From NCBI GenBank assembly GCA_017893485.1, contig CM030366.1:50380065-50444064 (forward strand): a stretch of 64,000 nt of DNA, in the 5' to 3' direction. How positions within the stretch are numbered: position 1 is the first letter of the stretch; each line of letters begins with the position of its first letter. A model generated the notes under the pieces. The model was given only the letters and a program-made list of their open reading frames with translations. It did no database searches and was not told where the DNA came from. Position numbers and translations under genes: made by a program. This DNA comes from Hemerocallis citrina (taxonomy: Eukaryota; Streptophyta; Magnoliopsida; Asparagales; Asphodelaceae). Positions 42,645 through 53,705 of this stretch are shown in pieces.

Positions 42645-43110
42645 GTGCTGTCCTTATTCGCTCTTTTCCTGCTCATGTTCTTTTTGATTTTGGGGCAACC
42701 CATTCTTTTTTCTCCTCTTGATTTTTTGCTCGCCATCAGTTGCAGTGCAGCAACATGTCAGAGGCTTAGAACATTGTGACAGGTGGTAGAGTTGTCATTT
42801 ATTCCCGAAAGTGCAGGTAGTGTCTCGTAATTATTGGTAGCGCAGATTTCAAAGTCAATCTGATTGTAATTGGGAATTCAGGATTCGACGTCATTATGGG
42901 TATGGATTAGTTGGGTGAAACCCATGCCATTATTGATTGTCGTGCTAAGAAAGTTATGTCTCGTAATTTCGGATTCTAGATCGTGCAGAGTTTGAGTTCC
43001 ATGCCGGGGAGTCTTTCCTTGGCCGAGCTGCAGTTGATCAGGAGGTTTGTGCGATGGAGTTGCATTCAGGCTGTGAGGCTGAGCCTCTAGTAGTTCGGGA
43101 TTTCCTGGAT
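42645..43110 (+). pseudogene. pol: E4 protease
   Basis: AVLIRSFPAHVLFDFGATHS: catalytic DSG is DFG. Then stops near 42719, 42768, 42818 and 42908 within ARHQLQCSNMSEA, VIYSRKCR, and [10 protein letters not shown] frame change near 42960 precedes [18 protein letters not shown]. Inactive. Confidence 0.8.
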
Positions 43111-44010
43111 GTTATTCCAGAGGAGTTGCCTGGCTTACCCCCTGATAGGAATGTGGAGTTCAGTATTGAAGTTCAGTCGGGTATGGCGCCTATATCGAAG
43201 AGTCCCTACAGGATGGCACCGGTTGAGTTAGCAGAGCTTAAGGTGCAGATTCAGGAGTTGCTTGATTTGGTTTCATCAGACCCAGTTTTTTGCCTTTGGG
43301 TTCTACAGTCCTTTTTGTCAACAAGAATGATGGTAGTCGTCGACTGTGTGTGGATTATCGAGAACTGAACAGTGTTATTGTGAAGAATCGGTATCAATTG
43401 CCTAGGATCGATGATTTATTTGACCAGCTGAGTGGAGCTGCTATTTTCTCGAAGTTGGATCTTCGTTCTGGGTATCATCAAGTCAAAATGAAGGTGACTG
43501 ATGTACAGAAGATTGCTTTCAGGACCAGATATGGCCACTATAAGTATCTTGTGATGCCGTTCGGGGTTACAAACGTGCCTGCTGTATTCATGAGTTTTAT
43601 GAACTGGGTCTTTTCTCAGTTCTTGGATAGATTTTTGGTGGTCTTTATTGATGATATTTTGGTGTATTCTCGGAATCGGAAAGATCATGCTGAGCATCTA
43701 AGAGTGGTTCTGCAGACTTAGAGAGAGAATCAGCTCTATGGGAAACTCAACAAGTGCGAGTTTTGGCTCAACAGGTTTTCTTTCTTGGTGCACATTATCT
43801 CAGGAGATGGTATTTCTGTGGATCCTGCCAAGGTTGAGGCTGTGAAGGATTGGCCTATTCCCAAGTCTGTTTTTGAAGTCATGAGTTTTCTTGGTTTGGC
43901 TGGCTATTATCCGAAATTCGTCCAAGATTTTTCGAAGATAGCAGGACCGTTGACTAAGTTGATTGGGAAGGATCAGAAGTTCTGTTGGTCTGATGAGTGT
44001 GGGGTGGCTT
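43111..44010 (+). pseudogene. pol: E4 reverse transcriptase
   Basis: [39 protein letters not shown], a frameshift near 43285, then [43 protein letters not shown] and intact FIDDILVYS (Asp pair at 43650-43655). A stop after VVLQT at 43721, then [32 protein letters not shown] and [12 protein letters not shown]. About 300 codons. Copies RNA to DNA in the family; not functional here. Confidence 0.85.
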
Positions 44011-44440
44011 TTGTGAGTTGAAGAACAGACTGACGTCAGCGCCTATGTTGACTATTCCAGATGGTTCAGGCAAATTTATAATTCATTGTGATGCTTCTGC
44101 TAAGGGTCTTGGAGCAGTTTTGATGCAGAATGGCTGAGTTGTTGCGTATGCATCGAGGTAGTTGAGGCTGCATGAGAAGAACTATCCAACTCATGACTTG
44201 AAGTTAGCTGCAGTGATTTATGCTTTGAAGCTGTGGAGACATTATTTACTTGGGGACCGAGTGGAGATCTTTACAAACTACAAAAGTCTCAAGTACGTCT
44301 TCACCCAGAAAGAGTTAAACATGTGGCAAAGGCGTTGGTTGGATCTTATGGCTAATTATGACATCAGTTTGCAATACCATCCTGTTAAGGTAAACTTGGT
44401 GTCTGATGGTTTGAGCAGGAGATCGGTAGTTATGTTCTTG
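44011..44440 (+). pseudogene. pol: E4 RNase H
   Basis: Frameshift near 44020, then LTSAPMLTIPDGSGKFIIH, CDASAKGLGAVLMQNG with a stop, VVAYASR with a stop at 44161, then [18 protein letters not shown] and [16 protein letters not shown]. Two acidic residues kept in E2 (HDLELVA, TDHRS) are changed to Lys and Asn, so catalysis is lost in addition to the stops. VSDGLSRR ends it. Confidence 0.8.
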
Positions 44441-45012
44441 ACTCAGCAGAAGGATCTGATTGAGCAGATGTGGAGGTTGGAGTTGGAGGTTTTGTTGCCG
44501 AGTTCTGATCGGCATTGTTTGGTGCTCCAGCTTCAGTCATCTCTTGTTGATCAGATTAAAGAGGTGCAGGCTGGCAATGCACAGTTGTAGGGTTTTCGAG
44601 CTGAGGTTGAGTCTGGGTCCAGGACGAACATGGTTATTCATGCTAATGGATCGCTTCATTTTGGGTCCAGGTTATGTGTCCCGGAAGGTGAAGTTCGTCA
44701 GAAGTTTCTTAAGGAAGCCCATCAGTCTTCGTATTCTATCCATTCTGGCGGTACTAAGATGTATCGGGATTTGAAGCTTCACTTCTGGTGGCAGGGTATG
44801 AAGAAGGTTGTGGCTCAGTTTGTTTCTTAGTGTTTGATCTGCCAACAGGTTAAGGCAGAGCATCAGAGAACCGTTGGACTTCTTCAACCGCTTCCTATTC
44901 CTGAATGGAAGTGGGAACATATCACTGTGGATTTTGTGACCGCTTTGCCGAGGGGTCCTAAGGATCATAATGCCATTTGGGTGATTGTCGACCATTTGAC
45001 AAAGATTTCTCA
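44441..45012 (+). pseudogene. pol: E4 integrase, part 1
   Basis: Zinc domain HQSSYSIHSGGTKMYRDLK ... [12 protein letters not shown] with a stop before the Cys pair at 44828, then [20 protein letters not shown] with the first catalytic Asp and [12 protein letters not shown], where S2 breaks in at 45013. It resumes at 48882 with HFIPFRVGQS. Confidence 0.85.
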
Positions 45013-48000
45013 TGTCACGCCCCGCTTTCCAAAAGAGAATACGGAATACGGATACGTGACAAAAGCCTAGCGAATGATTTTCATCATCCATAAGCTGTTC
45101 AGGAATCTTTATAACATATCACAGAAATAATCAGAGTAGGAAGCCAGAAAAGTCAACCACGTGCACATGTGAACCAAATACTAACAAGAATACTTGAAAT
45201 AAAATATATTAATCTTAAATAGTCATGATCTGAATAAAACAAATATCCTGGGTCACCTTGCCCAAACACAAAGAATACAAGTAACAAATACAATGTTCAA
45301 AATGAGCAACAGGAAATAAATGAAAATAGCAAAAGCTCCAGCCAACTAGAACTTTAGATCACATACTCCATCGAGCAGCTGATCACCAAAATCTGCAATT
45401 AATAATTGCAGGAGAAGGAAAGTGAAAATAAGTACCCGTCAATTGCAAGTTACAGGCCACTTATAATGTAGGATACAAGTACAGGGGTTAGATAATTCTA
45501 AGTAACATACCTAGCATGGTATAAGTGTGTCAACAGAAATATAATATCTAACATGAATCAGGAAAATAGAGTCAAATAGCATGGTATACTAACAGGTACA
45601 GGTAGCATGTCTCTAGTGTCATGTAAACAGGTAAACATGTAACAGATATCAGGTAATAGGTAAATAGGTAATCAGATAATCATGTAACAGGTAAACAGGT
45701 AATCAGGTTATGTCATGTCAAGTCTTGTTATATTACTATCTAGGTAGCACTTCATACATCCCAGCTTTTACTACATGGTTGCTACACAAACAGTTTCGCT
45801 TTAGATTTCATAGTGGAGTCCATAGGGCAGTGTACTTAGGTACAGGAAACAGGAATAACCAGAACAGGTAGAACCTAGTGGTACTCTTCCGAGCACACCT
45901 TCCTAAAGGAAGTATGCAATCAGGTACAGGAAACAGGCATAACCTAGTGGTTATCTTCCGAATACATCTTCCTATAGGGAAGCATGCAGTCAGGTATAGA
46001 TAACAGGATCATGAATCATGTATTCATGAACACGTAATAGGCAGGCAGGACACAGGTCCTCTTCCAAGTACACGTTTCTATATTTTCCACTACTAGATTT
46101 TTTCCTTAACCCCGGCTTGGTCATTTATTATTATAATCAGGCAAGCATGTATGTGTCGCAAAACAAAGCAAGGATAACAGGTTATAAATATGTATTAGGT
46201 TCAGGAAAACAAATAAATATGCTTAGATTATATACAGTCACACCAACGAGCAAAACAGTGTATGTTCATATTCAGGACAGCAAGACAGTAAGGTACTAAA
46301 ACAGTAAATCTTGTCGCTACAGAAATGCAAATATGGATCCATCGAAGAATCCGGAAAATAGATATCCACACAAATCCAGCGAATATAAATAAGTCATATA
46401 GTGTTTCAGAAAATCATAACTCAAAACTGATTTGAAAACAGAAAACACGTTCAGCCAGGAATCAGGAAAATGAATTCAAAGTCAAGAAAACAGCATCAAA
46501 ACTCATCAAATAAATCCCAAAAAAAATCTGGGGTATTCCCCTATATGTGTAGAATAAAAATATAAAGTTTTACAATATCCAATAAAATTAGTTCAGTCAT
46601 CAAAAATAAGAAAACATCAAGAAACCAAAGTTTGGCAAATCTGGAATTCCCAACACTCATGTACGAAAACTATGATATCTCGCAACCAGCGAAACAAAAT
46701 CCAATTCTGCCAAAGGGATATGAAAATAGATAAAATATACTAACTTTCACATTTCACAAATATTTTTCATACAGTAAAAGGAATCATAGTGAAAATAAGG
46801 TTCTTTATAGAACAGCGAGTAAAATACAGCAAGTATAGATTTCATAAACGGGCATGAAACAACACATAAAACTCATCAATAAAATTCACCAAAATTCTGG
46901 GTAATCCCTAACTAGATAAAGAACACTGACCAAAGTTTTGGATTAAAATAATATATGTAGCATAGTTCTTTAAAATGATTTGTCATCAAAATTACCGAAA
47001 AACAGAATCTGAAAAAAATCGACACCTCTGTAGTAAAACAGTCATAACTCACTCATACGAAATCAAAATCAAGCAAGGTCGGAGGGGTTTGAAAATATAT
47101 GAATTTCTCTAAAACTCATGTCTTATACCGAAATTAAGATACTGACTTTAAAACAGTCCAAAACAGCAAACAAAATAGATCATCGACAATTACAGATTTT
47201 TCCCCTTAACGACAACTCAACATATCTCATACCAAACTTGTTCAAAACACACCCAAACATGAAATCGAGTCTACCAAGTGTCTAAACATCATAACATAGG
47301 GTATCTAGCATGTCCACACCAAATATATCACATGGGTCTCAACCAAATCACAAATTTTCACAAAAGTCTCACATACATGGTCGAAACCAAGAACGGACAA
47401 ATCCTAAGTTAATTCATGTCAAGATTGTGTCGTGAGTCATCTGTGGTTAAATTTTCACAATAGAAACAAAATCCATCAAACATATTGCAGACAAGATTCG
47501 TCTCTAGACCCAACTATACTATAGGTGAACTTTTTAACTTTTATCAAACAAATGAATTGGAGTACAAGTTACTTGCCTGAAAGACGATGAGAACAACACA
47601 AAAGCAAGAATAATGGGATGGATCCCGGCACGAACACAACAAACGAAACGAAATCCACGAACTAACGAACACAAACCCAAGAACCACGAACTCCACGAAT
47701 GAACTGATCGAACATGAACACGGACCATGGCAACGAACTACGACCACAAGCACGCGATCACAAAGCAGCGAAAGCCACGAGACACCAGCACGTGCAACTC
47801 ACGCATGCACAAACAAAGAGAGCGCAGATGGGAGAGGCAACGAGCAACGGCGATGGAGAGTGTGGCGAGGGAAGCTGCCGTCCTTGCTGACTGCCACTGC
47901 GAAGGGAGAGACACCACAAAGAGGTCGTCGACGGAGCTCTGGCGGCAGTGCTCAGGGAGAGCAGCGCGGTGCCGAGAGGGGGGGTCTGCCTGGCCACAGA

Positions 48001-48876
48001 TGGCTATAACGGTCGGCGCAGGAGACAGGTGACGGAACAGGCAGCGCAGGGAACGTCGGAGGGTAGCGCTGAGGTTGCGCGATGCTGCTGTCGAGGTGTA
48101 GGGCGCGACGGGGGTGCGACGCTACCGTTGCTGTCGCTACGGAAGAGCGGCAGGGAGGAGGGTAGGGCAACAGGGGTCACGCACAGGGGAACCGGAGGGT
48201 GGATAGGGCGGTGCAGTCGGGGGTGCACACGGGGGGGGTCGAGGTCGCAGGATAACGGGAGAGGCGAACGGGAGGGAAGGAGGTGGCTGAGTTAATGCGG
48301 AAGATGAACAGGTAAGGGGTATGGGTTAATATATAGGTTAATGGGTTAGGGTTTAGGCTGAGTTGGGTTTCGAGTGGAATAGGATAACGGTCTGGGGTTT
48401 TATTAATGAATGGGTTAGGGTTTAATAGGGAATTGGGTTTATATCGGGTTCTAATGGGTTTTAAATTGATTTAATAAAATCCAATAGGGGAAATAGGGTA
48501 AAATAAAATAACCAAATAATAAAAACATACAATTAGGATTTTATAAAATTCCTAAAAATAACAATAATAATAATAATAATAGTATAAAAATAACAATAAG
48601 AATAATATTGACAATAATAATAATAAGAAAAGTGATAAAACAATAATAGTAATAATAATAACAGAAATAATAATAATAACAAAATTACGAATTGTTTTAC
48701 AATATAAAATCATAGAAAATTTTTACGAATGATGTTATTGATCAAAAACAGAATTTTATAGGAGATCCAAAAATACAATTTAAGAAAAAGAATTTGAAAG
48801 CAGAAAACTAATTTACAAAAATTTTAAATACCGAAAATACATGGAAAAATACATTTTCGGGGAAACAGGGGTTACA
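45013..48876 (-). mobile_element. S2: family A solo LTR nested in E4 integrase
   Basis: Starts TGTCACGCCCCGC, ends AGGGGTTACA; flanks TCTCA (45008-45012) and GCTCA (48877-48881), a five-base duplication with one change. 3864 bases, minus orientation. Has ACAGGTAA-type arrays (45595-45710), block CTATCTAGGTAGCACTTCAT (45737), donor-like CAG|GCAAGTAACTTG (47565-47579), a GC-rich leader (47720-48290) and an AAT microsatellite (48548-48690). No internal domain. Most similar to S1. Confidence 0.9.
48548..48690. repeat. AAT/AATAAC microsatellite (S2)
   Basis: Imperfect trinucleotide run near the 5' end of the minus-oriented LTR; counterpart of 13555-13632. Confidence 0.7.
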
Positions 48877-48881
48877 GCTCA

Positions 48882-49735
48882 CTTCATTCCTTTTCGTGTC
48901 GGGCAGTCTACTGAGAGCCTTGCTGAGAGGTATATGCAAGAGATTGTTAGACTTCATGGGGTTCCAGTCAGTATTGTATCCGACAGGGATACAAGATTTA
49001 GGTCTCAGATTTGTGAGAGTCTTCAGAACAGTTTGGGGAGCAAATTAAAGTACAGGACATTTTTTCATCCCCAGACTGATGGACAGTCTGAAAGGACCCT
49101 GCAGATTCTTGAGGACATGTTGAGGTTCTGTATGCTTCTGTTTGGTGGATCATGGGAGGACCATTTGCATCTCGTAGAGTTCTCGTACGATAGCAACTTT
49201 CAGGCCAGTCTTAAAGCTGCTCCGTTCAAGGCACTTTATGGGCGGAAGTGCAGATCACAAGTGTGCTGGGATGACATTGGTGAGAGAAAGTTATTGGGTC
49301 CAAAGCTGATCACCAAGACAGTTGATGTTGTGGTTCAAATCAGGACGCGTTTGCAGGAAGCTCAGGATAGGTAGAGGCGATGGGTCGATGTTCAGATCAG
49401 GACGCATTTGCAGGCAGTTCAGGATAGACAGAGGCGATGGACCGATGTTCATCAGAGGGCTTTGGAGTTTGGGGTTGGTGACCATGTTTTCCTAAAGGTA
49501 TCGCCGTGGCGCGGTGTAATTCGGTTTGATGGCGGGGGCAAGCTTAGCCCTAGGTTTATTGGACCGTTTGAGATTTTGAAATGAGTAGGCAAGATGGCCT
49601 ATCGTCTTGTATTGCCGCCAGCTTTATCAGGAGTGCACGATATTTTCCATGTCTCAACTCAGGAGATATATCCGAGATGAGAGCCACGTGAACGGCTATT
49701 CTGAGTTGACCTGTTCGGCCGAATTTGACTTGTGA
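48882..49735 (+). pseudogene. pol: E4 integrase, part 2
   Basis: HFIPFRVGQSTESLAERYMQ, IVSDRDTRFRSQ with the second catalytic Asp, HPQTDGQSERT with the Glu at 35-residue spacing, YGRKCRSQVCWDDIGE, then LITKTVDVVVQIRTRLQEAQ and a stop at 49372. A 66-bp tandem duplication follows. Then FGVGDHVFLKVSPWRGV, KLSPRFIGPFEIL, a stop, and YRLVLPPALSGVHDIFHVS. The catalytic triad is intact but split from part 1 by S2. Confidence 0.85.
49331..49462. repeat. 66-bp tandem duplication in E4 integrase
   Basis: GTTCAAATCAGGACGCGTTT ... GATGGGTCGATGTTCAG is repeated as CAGATCAGGACGCATTTGCA ... GATGGACCGATGTTCAT. The length is a multiple of three, so it adds 22 codons; the copies have diverged by about a tenth. 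Confidence 0.75.
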
Positions 49736-49891
49736 GATTTTGCCAGTTCCTATTGGGGATCGGTGTGAGAAAGTGCTTACCAACAAGGTCATCAAGTTGG
49801 TTCGTGTTGCTTGGAATCCTTACTCGCCCGGTGAGTCGACTTGAGAGCTGGAGGAGGAGATTCAGCAGAAGTTTCCTCATTTGTTTGAGTA
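49736..49891 (+). pseudogene. pol: E4 integrase tail, chromodomain-like
   Basis: ILPVPIGDRCEKVLTNKVIK, LVRVAWNPYSPGEST, then a stop in place of Trp (TTGAGAGC), then ELEEEIQQKFPHLFE and the natural stop at 49891. Matches E2 at 9455-9614. Confidence 0.75.
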
Positions 49892-49973
49892 GTTTTGTTT
49901 TGTTCTTTTTGGTTGTTTTGGGGTTACCCTATGTATCTCTTGTTTGAATTTCGATGATGAAATTCTTCTTGTT

Positions 49974-49985
49974 AGGTGGGTAGGA
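49974..49985 (+). promoter_or_regulatory. Polypurine tract of E4
   Basis: AGGTGGGTAGGA directly before the 3' LTR start at 49987; the second-strand primer. E2 has its complement at 9365-9376. Not purely purine but conserved. Confidence 0.6.
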
Positions 49986-50567
49986 TTGTAACCCCTGTTT
50001 TTCATTTTGTGTATTTTTGAGTATATTTTCTTTTTCCTTGTATTTGTTTCCGTTGTATCTCTTTTGGACCGTATATTGGATTTTTATTTTCAATATATTT
50101 TCATTTTATTGTTCTCGTCTTCTTTTATTTGAATTCTTGATTTTTTTTTCGTCTCTTGTTTCGTTCCATTTTGATCGAGCTGATTATTTTTTATCCTCTT
50201 TATTTTTGTTCGCACCCTATATTTTTTCTATTATTTTGTTCTTTTTGCCCTATCTATATTTTGCTTGAATCCTTAATACCCATTTTGATTCCCTATCTAT
50301 CCACTTAACTCAATAATCTATATACTTAAACCAAACACCCAGAATTATTACCATGCTCTGTTTTATTAAACCAATGCCCAACTTTCAAATCCCATTCATT
50401 AAATTACTTCACTATACCATAACCTATAACCAGTTTATACCAACTCCACATATTCAATAACCACCTATACCCATTTCCCTAATACTACCTAACCGTTAGC
50501 CAAGACCTGACCCACAAATACCCTACCCTGTCCCGCTGTCTGCCACCATGCTCGTGGGTGTGCTGTT

Positions 50568-50960
50568 GATTGAGTTTTGATCAACGTTGATTGTGAGCCG
50601 TCCATTTGATTTGATCTTGATCATCATGATATTGTCCCCTTGGTTTTGATTCTGGTCATTCGTTAGATCTTGATCATCGTGCTTGATTAGATGTGGGCCA
50701 TCGATCTCTTCTTGATCATTCGATTAGATCCTAGCCGTCCGATCTCTTCTTTATCGTCACGATCATGATGATCATCAACTTCCTTTGATCGCAGCCATTC
50801 AATCGATCGATCTTGATCTTCATCATTATCTTCATCATCAGGGAAATCTAACCGCCCGATCTGATCCGATCATCTTGATCTTGATCTTCGATCTCAGCCG
50901 TCCGATTGTGTTCGTGATCTCGATCGTCTTTATCTTGTTCATGATTTTGTGTTCGTGATT
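50568..50960. repeat. GATC-rich low-complexity region (E4 3' LTR)
   Basis: Words GATCTTGATC, CATGATGATCATC and GATCGATCGATC; plus-sense counterpart of 12250-12690 in S1. Confidence 0.65.
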
Positions 50961-52639
50961 GGCTCGTGATCCGTTCGTTGTGTTTCTGTTCGTGCCCTGG
51001 GATTCGTTCCCGTCATTCTTTTCTTGCTCCGTTCCCGTTGTCGTTTAATGTAACGCCCCGAATTCCAAATAAGACCGAATTCGAGATTTCACAGGATCTT
51101 TATACTTCACTTTGTACAATTTTACATAGAAATTAAAACTTTTCAACATATATCAGAGTTCTTTACATTTGTTTACACAGTAGAAGAATAAAAGAAGTAC
51201 AACATTTGAAAATAAAATACAACTTAGATAACTTTATCAATGTAAGTCATCAACTGCATTATAACATCTTTACTTCTCCATAAAAGGTTCATTACCTGCA
51301 TATTAAGTTATGGGCACGTCAATCACTTACAACTGACAAAAATGTTATACTCGGCCATCCTCTCTTACCGTACATCAAACGATCTCCATACTATGTCAAA
51401 CCATAATTTGAATGAAAAATAAAGTGTAAAATGTGACTACACTAAACATGTAAGTGTATGCGATGCTTTAATGCCTAATGCAGATATTTTATACTAAGAT
51501 GACACTAATGCATACTTGTTCGGATTCTATGCATCTCATACTACATAGGTCCAAGGGCAAGTACCTACGTACTCCACAATAAAGGGTTCGATCCCTCGCC
51601 ATGACAACTACCCAGTAATAAGACAAAGTTAAAACGTTCCACGAGTACAGATCCCAGACCCGGAGAACCGCCGCAACAAATCCCCCGCCCGACTGTTATA
51701 CAGACTCCTCGTCGTGTGAACCTCCCGTAAGTGCCCCTCTAGCCCCAGTATACGTATATACATGGAGTACGGCAAACTATCCGCCTGACTACGCATAGTC
51801 CCGGATTTAAAATAAAAGCTCATCTCCCACGAGGCAACCACAATCCCGGAGTACACCACCCGATTGGGTCTACAGTCCCGATGAACCGCCGCAACAAGCC
51901 TACCGCCCGACTATATAGAGTGCCCCACTTACGTTTGCCTAGGTCTTACTACATCTTCACTTATGTGCCTAGTTCTTAAATTCAAGACATGAATAAATTA
52001 TCAAACCTAGAGTTAGTATTATCCCCTACCGGACTTAATCACAATTACCGAGATAGCTCCATGGCCATATCTCAAAATAACTCAATTCTTTTATCTCAAT
52101 AATGTCGGTACCCGAGGTCTTACTAAACTCTAAATCACAACCTTTTCATGTACAACAAATCATGGGCATTCATACCCTTCATCATATCATGTCTTAAACT
52201 CAAATTATTCTTATCTTTAACTTATTCACAAATGTGATCAAAGTCACACCATTCATGATTCATTTATCCATTCTAAATTCTTTCCAAACAATAATTCTTC
52301 TCATGAATTCATCTAATTTAAAACTCCTTATCAAATTAAACACATATATTAATCAAGTATTCAACATAAATACATAATCCCATCAAGACAATTAATTCTC
52401 ATATCAACATTTTATTTTTCTTCTAAGGATATAAATCATGATCTTAAATAATTTATTTTGAAGACAATATCTCATTCTATCTCAATGTCTCTTTTTACTT
52501 CTCAAAAATATACAAAAATTTCTAAAACTATTTTTAATAAATTCCACATCAATTAATAGGTATATTAGAATTTTTTTCCAATTTTTGTTGCTTTTAAAAC
52601 TCATTAAAATACTTTAAAATCCAAAATAAATAAAAGGTC

Positions 52640-52880
52640 AACACTAGGTTTCGAACCCGTGACCAAACAAACAGCGCCCAAAGCACACACAGAATGCCAA
52701 AGAGTCCAAGTGGACTTGGTGTCCAAAACCCACATCAAAACCCCTTTATACCCACTCTCGGGCTCTGAGTTAATTTAAAACAAAACAGAAAAAATATTTG
52801 GGCTTCACAGGATTCGAACCCAAGCCGAACAGGAATACAGCGCAACGCCAGACCACAGGGCTAGACGTGCCCAACGATAC
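52640..52880 (-). repeat. Two tRNA-like (A/B box) motifs in B3
   Basis: On the minus strand GGTTCGAATCC (52811 region) is preceded by TAGCCCTGTGGTCTGG about 35 bases upstream, resembling a tRNA D-arm and T-arm. A second copy has GGGTTCGAAACC (52652 region) with a weaker A box. They are about 155 bases apart, as if from a duplicated tRNA-derived SINE head. Not functional tRNAs: no acceptor stem is seen. Confidence 0.35.
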
Positions 52881-53696
52881 TAAGTCTTCTCTTCGACTTT
52901 TGTTCAACTCTCTATGTTATCCCATTATTTCATAAAACTCGATTACCCATTGATCTAATCTCTTTTTAGACAGAAATTGGTTCATATAAACTGAGTTTAC
53001 TCTCTAACAGCAACTCATAGATTTCTAATTCATATTTTAGAAGATAAAACTAACATTCAAATTGTTTCTTCTTATTAATAACATGAATTTGTATTTGTTC
53101 AATTTAATCAAAAGTAGCACATCAAATGAGTTCATTGGCATCAAATTTACTTTACAAAAAATCATTTGTTTATCAAAAGAAGAATTCCCAACAATTTCAT
53201 ACAATAACTTTTTTTCTTCATTCATGTATACTAGTGCATGGCAAAATAACCAATTAATTCTTTTTCTCATTAACCACTAACATGGTGTAATTTAATTTAC
53301 TAATCATACATGATTTACTATCATTCTTACTTTATACAATAGTATAGATCACATCAAAATTCCCATACAACTCATTTATTATTACTTAGCATGCATTGTT
53401 CTATAATTAGAAAGTATAGGAACGCCCACATCTCATCAAATTGATCTATATTAATACTATTATATTATAGCATGATCAACCTATGAATTAGAAAATATAG
53501 AGACCACCCACCTCTTATGAAGATTGAGCAAATGTGGAAGTTGGAACTCCACTCCTAGCTCCTAGCAATTCCTTCTCCTCCTAGCAAGAACTCCTCTTCG
53601 CAAGAATTTCACCAAAACACAAGAACTCTCTTTCTCTCTTTCTCTTATTTCTTTTGTTTTTTTTTTTTTGGTGTTTGAAATGAGAAAAGAGGGGGT

Positions 53697-53705
53697 GTAT
53701 TTATA
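53697..53705 (-). promoter_or_regulatory. TATA box of B3
   Basis: TATAAATAC on the minus strand, equivalent to the B1 and B2 boxes. Confidence 0.55.

Noticed and set aside
47727..48295. Open frames in the GC-rich part of S2
   Set aside because: Same situation as S1: LTR leader, no conserved domain, overlapping frames on both strands.
52640..52880. Two functional tRNA genes
   Set aside because: Only A-box and B-box-like words are seen; no acceptor stem or anticodon arm could be built.
53037..53280. Frames on both strands at the same place in B3
   Set aside because: Overlapping antisense frames in AT-rich LTR sequence, absent from B1 and B2.
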